Source: Silene noctiflora
Lineage: Eukaryota; Streptophyta; Magnoliopsida; Caryophyllales; Caryophyllaceae
Length of the DNA: 35,696 nucleotides
Assembly (NCBI GenBank): GCA_009801015.1
Contig: VHZZ01000072.1
Location: 302,475 to 338,170 of the forward strand
Direction: 5' to 3'
Positions 1-10,512 of this stretch are shown piece after piece; the first letter of the stretch is position 1; each line of letters begins with the position of its first letter. The position numbers and the translations under genes were made by a program. The notes under the pieces were generated by a model. It saw only the letters and a program-made list of their open reading frames with translations, did no database searches and had not been told where the DNA came from.

Positions 1-145
1 AATTTGTCATTTTAGTTACCTTTTTAATTTATATAGATATAGATTTAAATTGTCATTTTAGTTACCTTTTTAATTTATATAGATAGATAGATTTGTCATT
101 TTAGTTACTCTTTTAATTATATTATATAGATATAGATATAGATGA
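1..145. repeat. Short tandem repeat, about 3 copies of 43-46 bp
   Basis: Three successive copies of a block starting TGTCATTTTAGTTAC and ending in TATAGATA-type sequence begin at about 5, 51 and 94. The unit is AT-rich and slightly variable in length. It runs off the left edge of the window, so the full array size is unknown. Confidence 0.7.
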
Positions 146-1014
146 ATAGAAATAAATTAAATAATCAATAAAAAATGAATAGAAATTATTAGGATTTAAA
201 ATTGCCAAGTGGAATTAAATTGAATGCTAATGCCATGATGGAATTAAATTAAATGCTTTAGTCTAGCCTTTTAATTATATAGTATAGATTAAGACGGGGG
301 ACCTGGGCTATCGTGACAATAAGTTAATGGTTCGAGTCCCTTTTCCCCTACTATATTGTTGTAGCCTTGCGCCTCAGTAACACGAAAAAAAATGATTTTC
401 CTATTTAACTTTTAACTTTGACCTTAAATATAGTGCAAAATCTTAAACGTTATATAACTCATAATATAATACAAAAATATTACAAAACTTATTAGACTGC
501 CTCTAGAAACTTTAATTTCAATATCAAAAAAAAGTATGGAGTACGATTAAATGCGATTATAAAATATAAATATTATGGAGTATTTAAATATTAATATTTA
601 TATGTAAAGTGTTTGAAAAAATAATAAAAAAATATTTATTTTAATACTCGATATTACAAAATGTGATTAAAAACTCATTTTATATAACTTTCATATCGTT
701 TTATAAATAAATAATTATTCAAATAACTCAGTTTTTTATAATTTTTTTCAAACACAATCTTTTAAAAAATGTTTGTCAAACACGCATGTTAATATAGTTT
801 TTCTTTTTTGCCAAACACGATATTTTGTTATAAGTATAATAAAAAAAAAAAGTTGAAATTGTTTATTTTTGATTTTAACAACGGAAAAAGGCGTTGTAAT
901 CTTTTTTTATTCAATATCCTAACCTTACTCGCCTCGTAACCTATTGACTTGTATAACTTAACCGGAGATCTGATCTTCTCGATCCGTTTAATAGGTCTAC
1001 CTGGCCCAATATTA
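146..1014. other. AT-rich intergenic DNA, no gene seen
   Basis: Stops are frequent in all frames and I recognise no protein. Around 290-345 there is a tRNA-like stretch with the motif GGTTCGAGTCC (332-342), resembling a pol III B box, flanked by GGGGG and CCCC runs; an A-run follows at about 385-393. This could be a decayed SINE, but no convincing A box or cloverleaf is visible. Confidence 0.5.
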
Positions 1015-1668
1015 CCACGCCTTATACTAAAAGAATAAGAAAACTGGAAATTTACTCACCTAAATGCTTTGAGCTAGAATTTGGGCCTAACTACATCTAA
1101 ATATGTATTGGACCTTTTATATGACCTCTATGTGTCACAATATCTTATCAAACACCGCGGCTTTTATAGTTGGGCTAAATGTATTTTATTCATTATTATC
1201 TCATTAGTTCGATATGTGTATCTTAAATGTCGTAAATATTATATTTAAAATGCATACAAATTTTACTCATATTATTAAAATCTCAGTGCATATTTTTCAC
1301 TTTTTTATTTTACTCATATTATTAAAATCGCAGTATATTGTAACAAAAATTACAAAAATGGTTATATGCTTCACCAGAAACTTTAAAAGCTTAAAAATAA
1401 GCATAAATTTATGTAATTAAATTGACAATATATTTTTTTTTTATCATAAACTTATTTAACAAAAAAATATTTTCAGTTACATGGCCAATTTTACTCAGAA
1501 TAAAAATGTAAAATTCGTTCTATTTTAATTGTTAGTATTTAACAATTATAGATAATTAAAAATAAAATTCAAAGTTAATCTATATATTATTATTACTATT
1601 AGTTCTAATTATTAAATTTTTCACACATACAATCTAAAATACCGTGCATTTGCACGGATGTACCCTAG
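1015..1668 (+). mobile_element. Helitron-like non-autonomous element
   Basis: The right end has the classic Helitron layout: a short hairpin (CCGTGCATTTGCACGG, 1642-1657) followed about 7 bases later by CTAG at 1665-1668 and then a T. The left end carries CTTATACTAAAAGAATAAG (1021-1039), which is also found at the 5' end of a second Helitron-like element at 8153-8328 on the other strand. The exact 5' TC is mutated or not identified, so the left border is approximate. The interior has no open frame of note. Non-autonomous Helitrons lack Rep/helicase genes, which fits. Confidence 0.5.
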
Positions 1669-2343
1669 TAAATATAAATTCCTTAACATTCGAACAAAAC
1701 AAACATGCCCAAACGTTTTTAAGTACCCGCAAACGACCCTAGTTTGGTGACATGGGCTCGTCTAGATAAGAATAAGAAATCGACCCAATATCAAACGTTG
1801 CGGCATAATTGTCGGGCCTGATCAATAACCCAAGGACTATAGTGCAAACAATTAAATGTTGCCCAGTTTTTCTTGCTCTATCAATTCATTTAATAATGGG
1901 AGTATTACAAAGTGGAAGTAGGAGGCGATATCGAAAAAATATATGGATGAAATTTTGTGGTTAAAATTTGGGTGAAATTTTCAAGAGTTTCACGATTATG
2001 CTTGTTTAATAGCAATTTTGTGTGGAGTGTACGGTCTGAGATTATATCTTTTAGACTTCGAGTCTGTACTCTCAGATGACTTACTATATATGTTGTTTGT
2101 AGACTATTATGTATTTCCGGGATTTATCCAGTGTGCACTAAAGAAAGCGGTTGCGGGGGAGGGGGGGTCTCCATATCAAAACAAAATATAGAAGGAGATT
2201 TTATGAACAACAGATTTTACGATCAACTGTTTTTGTTTTTATATCGGACTTGTATTTTGTTTTACTCTAAAAATAATTCTCACGAATGTAAATTCGCCTG
2301 ATTTGAAGCATGTTTTGTGGATGCCACAATAGGTCATAGAATC
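1669..2343. other. Intergenic DNA between Helitron-like and Cassandra-type elements
   Basis: No coding sequence or clear repeat boundary could be supported. Short open frames here lack homology that I can recognise. Confidence 0.5.
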
Positions 2344-2690
2344 TGTAACACCCGGGCTCAAACCTAGGATCGGAAATGTGAGCCACAGTAGTTTGTCAGG
2401 CTGTGTACATGACCCACGGATCAACACGGGTCCTTTCCAGCGTATTTTGTCCTCGCTCATGCGCATCTCGGGAACCTTCTCAGGAGGTCACTCATCCTAA
2501 GACTACTCTCAGCTAAGCACGCTTAATTTTGGAGTTCTTTTGGATGGATAGCCAGAAAAGAAAATGCACTTTGTTGATATGAGTAGTACTTTCAATCCCT
2601 TTAAGCACTAGTTAGATTTTAAGCCTATCAATGGACCTTTTCAAGGGAGTACCCCACCCGATAACGTCTTCGGTTCAGTAGAGTATTACA
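2344..2690 (-). repeat. 3' LTR of the Cassandra-type element
   Basis: About 347 bp, starting TGTAATAC or TGTGTAATAC just after the purine tract and ending TGTTACA at 2344. Its length is at the upper end of what is known for Cassandra LTRs. It carries the 5S-derived block at 2462-2555. Confidence 0.7.
2462..2555 (-). other. 5S rRNA-derived segment inside the LTR
   Basis: On the minus strand this matches the central and 3' part of plant 5S rRNA: AATTAAGCGTGCTTAGC is followed by GAGAGTAGTCTTAGGATG and then GTGACCTCCTGAGAAG. These correspond to the 5S internal control region (A box, intermediate element, C box) and beyond, with several substitutions. It is not a functional 5S gene: the 5' third is missing and it sits inside a retrotransposon LTR. 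Confidence 0.8.
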
Positions 2691-2882
2691 CACCCCCACT
2701 TGAAGAACGCAACGTCTTCGTTGCACCTGGCAGCATCTGACCGCAGTCGACCCAAACCCAGAATCCTATTCCGCTAGGTTGGTGACCTAGGTACTCCAGA
2801 CCACAAGCTCACCACACGGTCGCAGAATTGTTCTGATACCACTTGTAACATCCCGACCCTAGGTATGGGCCGGGGTGTTACA

Positions 2883-5104
2883 GATTCGAATTCGAAGTCA
2901 TCTTATTCATCTTCTTGTTATACTTCACATTGTATATATTGTCCTGCTATTTACACCCCAAAAAAGGTATCGGATATTATTCTCAATGTATTCATGCATG
3001 CGATCTAACAAACTAGCTGCAAAAGTACATGGCATAATTGTTACAGCATAAAATCAATAGAAGAATATAAAATCAATTATGTGACTAATATCACTTGACA
3101 TTTTGTTTGAGCCGGTTTTTTGAAATTATATCAAATAAAGCCAGCCTGACAAGCAGGTTACTAGTTCAAATTTCATTTTTTCGCTCTTCATCAGATTTCA
3201 GTCTTCAGCTTAATCTTCTGATTGATTTGGTTTCCAAACAATAATCTCTCTAATAGAAACTATTATTAAGGTACATTATCTTAGGAAGAAAACCTTCTAG
3301 AAGTTTGTTAGTTGTAATATCATGAACATAATTAGAATAATGATGGTAATTGGTTATGATGGATAAGATTGAAAATGTTATAGAAATACAATAATGAATG
3401 TTTGTCTCTTGGGATAAAGTACTTTAAGGAATCTTTATATAAGTTGTGTAGAAGGGAAGTAGCACCATATAAGTCTTTTATGAGTCCCACTCTTCACAAA
3501 CCGCCCAAATTAACACCCACTACATACCCTTAGTTTACACTACTCGTATATATGTCTTTCTAATTAGTCGCACCTCATCAAGCCAACCCGTTTTCAGAAC
3601 CGCCTATTCTGCTCAGAGTTATGATTAGTTAAAGTTTATTCGGTTAAAAAAATTTGATTCATATTTCGCAGTTACAAGTAAAAAAATCGACGATTTTCAA
3701 GTTGTATATATCTTGTAAAGACGATCAATTTGAAAAAAGGTTGCAATTTCTGTAATTCTTAGGTTCGTGAGTAATGGTTATGGACAAGCGTCCAAAGTTT
3801 TTTTTTCTTTTTTTTTTAATACTCGCAAAATTAAAAATGTTTACAAGAATATTCATAGACGAAACTAGTTTTCGGAGATCAAAATTTTTACCCTAAAACA
3901 ATAAATACTAAATCCTTTTTTTACTCCGTAATTGTTTCTTTTATATATGCAAATGAGGGGTGAGTACCGAGAAATTAATTATTCGCTATTATATGAGGAA
4001 AAGCAACCCAAAAAATGTCCTTATGTAAGATTGAACGTATCTCAGAAGGAGAATAATCTAAATTAGTAATAGTCGTATTGAAGTTGATTCCACGATCAGA
4101 AAGCCAGTCGCTAGCTCCATTTCCTTCCCTATAAGAATGTTTATGCTTGACCGACCAAGCAATACCGCTATAGAACCAATTATTTCTTCATTTTTTTTAC
4201 TAATATAATAACTAATTTAAGAAAAAAAAGCTTTAAAATATAAAAAAGTTGTCTTAAACGCGCGTAAATAACACGTCAAAAAAATTTAGTACCCCCGGCA
4301 CTAAATTCCTAGATCCGCCACTGAATTCAACTATATCATATACTTTGTTACATTTTTGTAAATACCAAACTAATCACATTCGTTTGTACTTGTAAAATAA
4401 TACGAGTTTTTCTTTTTTGGTACAATATAAAATAGTATGAGTATAAACGAATTAATGAACGAAAAAGCATAATGAAATTGCACCTATATTTGGTCATCAT
4501 AGAATGAATGTCATATTCAAATTCTTAAAAGTCCAAAACATAATCTTACCAATTCATGATCTCCGGACAATGAATGATACATTTACATTATTAATTTCTT
4601 CTAAGCAACTTTCATCCAAATTTGCCCTTTCGAGGGGTGGAAGAATCATAACTTTATTAATAAAAAAAAAAAAAATTACTACAAAATTACTACTTTGGGT
4701 GTAAGGAAATATTTCCTACTTTGCTGCAGGTAACCATTTAAAAATAATTATAAAATCATCTACTCCGTATTAAAGACATAATTACCCACCAATAAAAAAA
4801 AATGAGATAATTTGCTTACTAATTGTGAGACAATAATCGATTGGTGTAAGGCCGTTTAATACAAATATATATTTGTAAAATGTATTAGTTTGAAAAGTAC
4901 TTTTTTATTAATATGGATCGTGATTAATTGATGATTGGATCATTTTTAAAAAAAATTATTTAAAGTCGTCTTAAAAAAAAATAACCGTTGTTTTTTTTTA
5001 GTATTGGATGAGCCTCAAAGACATTTCAATATTGGGTTGAGGAAATTCATACCTAAAACCTATTGTCCATTATAGATTCGGCTTAATCACTATGCTAAGA
5101 TTCT
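2883..5104. other. AT-rich intergenic DNA with repeat fragments
   Basis: No gene is supported. Two repeat traces are visible. At about 3707-3800 there is a block with TTGTAAAGACGATCAATTTG that also occurs inside the Mutator-like MITE at 26983-27403. At 4315-4323 the motif CCGCCACTG marks the end of a minus-strand copy of a dispersed element whose end reads CAGTGGCGGATCTAG. The 66-codon open frame at 4504 looks random. Confidence 0.5.
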
Positions 5105-5252
5105 GTTCTTTTGGCCTGAATGAAGCTGAAGTGAGCTGAACTGAATTGAGCTGAATGAAGCTTGACTGAATTGAAGTTTGCTAAGATGAATAAAGTTGAA
5201 ATAAGCTGAGCTGAAATAAATTGAAGCGATGTGAAATTAAACCGAAAAGAAC
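5105..5252. mobile_element. Small TIR element with internal GCTGAA/GAATTGA tandem units
   Basis: The ends GTTCTTTTGGCC (5105) and ACCGAAAAGAAC (to 5252) are inverted repeats. The interior is made of degenerate units such as GAGCTGAACTGAATT. A second element with the same ends lies at 6037-6229. A clear target duplication was not found, so the superfamily is open (hAT-like is possible). The open frame on the minus strand is a by-product of the tandem units. Confidence 0.5.
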
Positions 5253-5317
5253 ATGATCCGAAACATTTTCGATAAACCAACACTTAAATCATCCCTTTAT
5301 TTTGTCTTCATTACTAC

Positions 5318-5385
5318 AATTATCCTTAATTGCATTAATTAATATAATTATCCTTAATTGCATTAATTAATATAATTATCCTTAT
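5318..5385. repeat. 28-bp tandem repeat, about 2.4 copies
   Basis: The unit begins AATTATCCTTAATTGCATTA; starts fall at 5318, 5346 and 5374, an exact period of 28. Confidence 0.85.
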
Positions 5386-5767
5386 AACAATCTTTGGCAA
5401 GATCCTATAGAAACCTTTTAACACGCAACAAATATAGGACAATGATGTACAATTTCTTGTTCTCTCTAGGACCATATTTTGGCCGTATATTGTCGTGTCG
5501 TAAAGTCCTTAATTACTTTCTATTAATAACATTTTTTATGCTTTCATCGTATTTAATTAAGTCTACTTTTTAGTATACTCCGGCCGTAAGTATGATCCAA
5601 TTGGGACCTACTTAATTAATAAATTTAATAAAAGTACCTTAATTCCCTTTCCTACACCAACTTATTGGTGGACATCAAAGATTATGGGACTATTGGTAAG
5701 GTTTAAGGTTAGTTGGTGTCTTATGTTCATTAAATTTTGGCCAGAGTCGAGAGCACTATATTAAATC

Positions 5768-5890
5768 AAGTTGAATTGAAGTGAGTTGAATGGAATTAAA
5801 TTAAATTGAAGAGGGCTGAAATAAACGTAGTCAAGTGAGCCGAGTTGAGGACTGAAATAACTAAATGCGAGCTACAATTAAGCTGAAAAA
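5768..5890. repeat. Degenerate GAATTGAA-type low-complexity block
   Basis: Repeated TTGAATTGAAGTGAGTTGAA-like units resemble the interior of the elements at 5105-5252 and 6037-6229, but the terminal GTTCTTTT ends are not seen. Probably a remnant of the same family. Confidence 0.4.
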
Positions 5891-6036
5891 AAAAAAAAAG
5901 AGTTTTATCCACCACCATATTATATTGTTTGTCTTATACTTCGTAATAATTTAACCATGAGATTGTCTCATATAGAAAATTTGTTTCAAAACATGCATAT
6001 AATTAACTAGACTTCAAAATTCCCATCTCGGGATTT

Positions 6037-6229
6037 GTTCTTTTGGGTGAATAGAATTTGAAATCTGAATTCGACTAACATAACTTGTGTTGAACTAAAA
6101 TGAACTAAGATAAACCTAGAGTGAATGGAATTTATATGACATGATGATGTAAACTAAATTTAACTGAATTGTACGAGATTTATTTATAAGACTTGAACTG
6201 AACTAAATTGGAATTAAGTCAAAAAGGAC
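6037..6229. mobile_element. Second element of the GTTCTTTT-end family
   Basis: Left end GTTCTTTTGGGTGAATAG and right end AAAAAGGAC are imperfect inverted repeats matching the ends at 5105-5252. The interior holds diverged GAACTGAACTAAATT units. No coding capacity is present. Confidence 0.4.
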
Positions 6230-6443
6230 GTGGCCATATGTTTAATAGAGAATTATTAATCCATTTGTAATTCGTATAATGGAAAGTAATTTGGGCGGTA
6301 AATTAAGTAATATTCTGATATGATTAACCCAAGGACGATTTTCGTGGTTTATCACATCACTATAATTAGTTGGACCACTTTGGTGCTTATTTGATTATTG
6401 TGTTGGAACTTGGAAGGATAAGTTCACTATAACCATTAACAAG

Positions 6444-6591
6444 CAGTCGGCGAACCAGGATTTGAGTTTAGGGGATTTTAAGGGGAGCGGTTGGGTAATA
6501 ATATAAAACACATTCGAAAAAAATAAAAAAATTTAACTAAAAACTTCAAAATTCAACCGCCCCTGCTAGCCGTCTCCTAGCTCCACCACTG
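6444..6591. mobile_element. Short MITE with CAGTSGYGGA-type ends
   Basis: The left end CAGTCGGCGAACCAGG and the right end CCTAGCTCCACCACTG are imperfect inverted repeats over 16 bases. Inside them a second inverted pair occurs (AGGGGAGCGGTTG and CAACCGCCCCT). The end motif CAGTGGCGGA is common in plant non-autonomous hAT-like elements. No 8-bp target duplication could be made out. Confidence 0.45.
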
Positions 6592-6621
6592 CTTTTATGT
6601 GCTTGAATTGCCCTTTTTATA

Positions 6622-6837
6622 CTCCTTTCGTCTCAACCAATTGTTGTCCTTTTTGTTTTGGCTCAAAGATCAAGAAAAGAGGAGGAGACTAATTACTAAA
6701 TGTATGATAAGTGGAACAAATTGAGTGTGAATGATCAAATAATTACTCATCAAGTACATTCTTAGAATAAAAAGGACAATAATTGACCGAGACACCCAAA
6801 AATAAAATAGGACAACAAATAACTGTAACCGAGGAAA
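6622..6837. mobile_element. Stowaway-type MITE, family C, copy 1
   Basis: Ends CTCCTTTCGTCTCAACCAAT and (reverse complement of the right end) TTTCCTCGGTTACAGTTATT are flanked by TA (6620-6621 and 6838-6839), as expected for Tc1/mariner-derived Stowaway elements. The interior shares GTGAATGATCAA and AATAAAATAGRACAA blocks with the element at 34124-34335. Confidence 0.65.
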
Positions 6838-7139
6838 TATTATAGGATTACTATTGTTTGAATAATATATATAATCCACAACTTATCTTAAGCTTGTCAA
6901 GATTATAGAAACCTATGAGTTTCAAGTTGCAAGAATAGCCAAATTATAAACACAAGTTAGCTTCAACGAGGTTTATAGCATATGTTAGTTGAATTGAGTG
7001 ATTATATTTTATTGGAGTGTTATGTGAAGTTGATTTTTTCTCCCCCCAAAAATTAGGGTATTTATCATCGATAATAGTGAGTAATACTTCCCTCATCGTG
7101 GGTGCTCTTTGAAAAGGTAATTAGATGCCAAAAAGTTTA

Positions 7140-7215
7140 CTTCATTCTTGTAAACAGATATTGAACCCTAGCATCTATCATGCACTGGTCAGTTGAGCAA
7201 CTCTCATACCAAACC
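7140..7215 (-). repeat. Possible tRNA-derived SINE head
   Basis: On the minus strand TTGCTCAACTGACCAG is followed about 20 bases later by GGTTCAATATC, resembling pol III A and B boxes in spacing and sequence. No clear poly(A) tail or target duplication was found, so this is tentative. Confidence 0.3.
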
Positions 7216-7548
7216 TACTTAATTACTCCGTATTAAAAAAAATAGCACAATAATACATAAAGAATGTCAAATTAAAATAATATTTACATACATCGTGTTT
7301 GGATTTGAGTAAAATTAAGAAATAACTGCACTCGGTAGAGTTTCTCCGATCTAATTAAGACTAAAATTTTAGTATAATTTAAGAGCCCCCACGAGTTTAG
7401 TGACAAAGCCGACCATCTACAAAAAGTTAAGACAAATGAAATTGTTGTCATATCTTGAATTTGACAAAATTGAAAGAAGGGAGCAATAATCTTGACAATA
7501 GATTTTGTCAATGATAACCATATTAATATTGAACATCTATACTAATTA

Positions 7549-7745
7549 CTTCTCTCTTATTCGCCATTTTCTTTTCCTTTTCTCTTTGCACAAGGAATAA
7601 AAAAATAAATTTGGACCACGCAAAACACACTACTTCACATGCTATTAAATTTGGATCACACAAAACAACCCGAAAAAAAATAGATAAAAAAATTTAAATA
7701 ATCCATTTAAAAAAATAGGGAAGAAAATATTGAATTTGAAAGGAG
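7549..7745. mobile_element. Stowaway-type MITE, family B, copy 1
   Basis: A 197-bp block between TA dinucleotides (7547-7548 and 7746-7747). Its interior (AATTTGGACCACGCAAAACA, then AATTTGGATCACACAAAAC) matches the 33868-34064 element, which has the same length. The terminal repeats have decayed more than in that copy. Confidence 0.65.
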
Positions 7746-7909
7746 TACTATTCTTCACACTACCTACACTTGCACAAAATCAAATGATTTATCATAATCA
7801 AACTCGTACCCTTATAACGGAAAGTGCGTTTGAATGCAAGAGTCATCCTCATGTTTAATATGCGGCTCTCATTATTCCTACCAACAATACGTAACATAAA
7901 TGATAATTA

Positions 7910-8105
7910 CTCCCTCCGTCTGCGTCATTTATTTGCTTATTCTTCTTCGGAATGTCTCAGTTAATTGTTTGTTTTTTTTTTTATCATAGGAAAGCTTTTG
8001 AAAGGCAATTGAACCCTTAATTTGGTCCACTTAATAATTAGTCTTTCATCTTTTCTTGGTTTTTGTGCTAAAACCAAAGGCAAATAAATGACCGGGACTA
8101 AGAAG
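7910..8105. mobile_element. Stowaway-type MITE, family A, copy 1
   Basis: Left end CTCCCTCCGTCTGCGTCATT and the reverse complement of the right end (CTTCTTAGTCCCGGTCATTT) match well and are flanked by TA (7908-7909, 8106-8107). Length is 196 bp. A related copy lies at 10325-10512. Confidence 0.75.
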
Positions 8106-8152
8106 TATATTATATCACGGTACTCCATAATTTCTTTAGGGATAATAGATAA

Positions 8153-8248
8153 CTAGTATAAATCTCGCGCGGCTTTTAAGATTGGAATATTAAAGAAAAT
8201 AACAATTTTACAACTGATATTTAACTCAATTTGTAATTTATTTGTAAA

Positions 8249-8294
<46 letters not shown>

Positions 8295-8328
8295 TGGGAG
8301 ATCTCTTATTCTTTTAGTATAAGGGAGA
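8153..8328 (-). mobile_element. Short Helitron-like element
   Basis: On the minus strand the element begins TCTCCCTTATACTAAAAG right after an A and ends CTAG right before a T, the Helitron insertion signature (A/TC...CTRR/T). The 5' block CTTATACTAAAAGAATAAG is identical to that of the element near 1021. Near the 3' end there is a GC-rich GCCGCGCG between AATCT and AGATT, a possible short hairpin. At 176 bp it is far below autonomous size and contains an ATT microsatellite. Confidence 0.5.
8250..8294. repeat. (TTA)n microsatellite
   Basis: An uninterrupted run of about 15 TTA/ATT units inside the Helitron-like element. Confidence 0.95.
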
Positions 8329-10324
8329 TGTTAGGGCATTATCGAGTAATTTATTGAGACACCTATTTTATTGTTAGTAATGATTTTTTATTAATGAACC
8401 ATTTTCTTTAACAATTTTACGTTTGATCATAGTACCACGATTTCACAAATTTTATCATTGTACCATAATCTACATAACTATGGGTTTTCCAAATTTTTGA
8501 TGTTTATCAATCGTCTTAAAAAAGATTAACTAACTGTCTTATACAAGCTGCCATGCAACATTTTCTTCATAAATTTAGTACGCTGCCGATTAGGGTTTCG
8601 TCTCCTTATGGAATCTATATTTGGCAAACGTTTCTAAAATTAGAATGAGCTAAAAATATTATTTATGGAATGATATGATTTCTTTGCAATTTGCAACAAC
8701 AATAATGCATATATTGCTAGGACATTAAATGATTATTATGCGTCAGAAAAATGAATAATTACTCTGAAACTTGTACGAGAAAGAATTACATAGGCCAAAT
8801 TATAAGTATAGTAGATCATGATATACGATCATAACGTAATAGACTAGTTTTGTTAAACGTAAAAGGAGACAATTTCGCAAAAGCCATGAACCATGGAGAA
8901 TAATAATGAGGATTTATTACTAGATATGGCTTCTATAAGACTCGTATGAGGTCACATTTACAACTTACAAGGATGAGATAAATAATGATAATGAGAAACT
9001 CAAACGCACCGGAAATATTACGTCATCATATGTCTTCGGTAGTAAAAGATTGGCCTTGTACATGGTGAGAAGAAAAAAAAAATATTTTGTATGTTATCAA
9101 TAAAAGATTTTTACCATACATCACGCCTCGGATAATGGGTCTTACACGATAGCCTGGTGTACCAGCCACTCAAGCCATCGATGCCTGATCCCGTTTATGA
9201 TGTTACACCCCTGACGATTGACGAAGTCGGAATTTGCCATTAAAAAGAAAATAAAAAATAAAAAGGAAAATTACTACAAAATAAAAAAGAAATTAAATCA
9301 AAAATCTTAAATTTTCAATGCTCAGGAACGATGTCTTGCTAGTTTTTAAAATCCACCAGGCCACTATGTGTAGTGGAGGACCTTAGTTAGGTCGAAAAAG
9401 GTCCCGAACTCCCGGCCTGGTTTAAACCTTAGTCCCCGGCTCCTTATCATTTACTCCGAGATCCACCACCGAGTAGCGGCTTTTGACAATGATTAGTTAG
9501 ATGATGTGGACAGCTGGGAATGTAAATCTGACATGTCTTCCACATGGCAGAAGGTGGAGGATGACACTTCGGCAAAGGGCGGCGCACCAAACTGACTAAT
9601 TACAGTTGGAATAACTTGCATATATGGTTGGACACCTTTACTTTTGTCACCAAAAGTAAACTTTTGTAAACCTTAATTACCCATAATTATATGCTTAAAC
9701 CATTTGATTAAGAGTTGACACGAATTCTCATCTGTGACGGTACTTTTCCGTCATAAGAGCAAGTGGAAGAGAGGCTGTGAGAGGTCAAAAACAAGACGGT
9801 CTATAAAGTTAATCCAACAAGGGTTATTAAAACTCGTCAATTGAACTCGAACATTTTACTAAATTTCCAAAAGGAAGTACATCAAGATATAGACTTTGTG
9901 GATATGTTAAAAATTTTAAATTTAGCTCGTGAAAAAATACTACTTATTTGTGTTTTATTACAACTTTAATTTATATATATTTGGTTGATCCGAATCTAAT
10001 TTAAATCAAATGATAATAAAAATTTTTATAAGGAAATGAGATAGTACTACGCCTGAAAATACCGCGTTCAGTACCACCATACTCACATTAAAGTATTTTA
10101 TTAATATGTGATTATAAGATTATATTATAAGATAAGGTGGTGCTGAAACTTGTTACCATCCAATGAAATTATTACACTTTTCTTTAATTATTTTTTTTTG
10201 GTGCAAAAGGAAGGCATAAGGGCGATTTTTAATTTGATACCTAGCGAAGTTCGAACAAATACCACCTTTTATGACTTTATCAGCTAAACTAGTGTTATAT
10301 ATGTGTACTTTTCTTTATTAATTA
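8329..10324. other. Intergenic DNA, no gene or element defined
   Basis: No supported coding sequence. A relatively GC-rich patch at 9130-9600 has no open frame of note and I do not recognise it; it may be an old transposon remnant. Confidence 0.5.
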
Positions 10325-10512
10325 CTCCCTCCGTTCTAGTTATTTGTTTGCATTTTCCTTTTTTGGGTGTCTCAGTTATTTGTTTGACTTTCTATTTTAG
10401 GAATGTCTCCACTCTCAATTTGGTACACTTGTCATGTAATAATTTGTCTTCTCCTTTTTTCTTGATCTTTGTACCAAAATCAAAGGTAAACAAATGAGCG
10501 AGATAAAGGAAA
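10325..10512. mobile_element. Stowaway-type MITE, family A, copy 2
   Basis: Starts CTCCCTCCGTTCTAGTTATT after TA (10323-10324) and ends with AAATGAGCGAGATAAAGGAA before TA (10513-10514). The interior (GGAATGTCTC, AATTTGGTACACTT, TTCTTGATCTTTGTACC) matches the copy at 7910-8105. The open frame across it is not a gene. Confidence 0.7.

Larger units (their letters stand above)
2344..2882 (-). mobile_element. Cassandra-type TRIM retrotransposon, 5' LTR internally deleted
   Basis: Read on the minus strand the order is: a 39-bp stub that starts TGTAACACCCC and ends ATGTTACA (2882-2844); a primer-binding site TGGTATCAGA (2841-2832) typical of initiator-Met tRNA priming; a short non-coding interior; a purine-rich GTGGGGG tract; and a long 3' LTR (about 2690-2344) that ends GGGTGTTACA. 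The LTR contains a 5S rRNA-derived segment, the hallmark of Cassandra TRIMs. Flanks are GAATC on the left and GATTC on the right, a possible 5-bp target duplication with one mismatch. The 5' LTR looks collapsed to its two ends, so the element probably cannot be transcribed from its own promoter. No gag or pol is present, as expected for a TRIM. Confidence 0.8.

Noticed and set aside
290-345. tRNA-like sequence with a B-box-like GGTTCGAGTCC
   Set aside because: No consistent D-arm, anticodon arm or A box; at best a decayed SINE, not a tRNA gene.
2239-2466. 75-codon minus-strand open frame
   Set aside because: It runs mostly through the Cassandra-type LTR, which is non-coding.
5095-5283. 62-codon open frame rich in Ser/Phe/Gln
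   Set aside because: Produced by the GAATTGAGCTGAA tandem units of a MITE.
8250-8294. Regularly repeated units that might suggest a CRISPR array
   Set aside because: A simple TTA microsatellite in a plant genome; no spacers.
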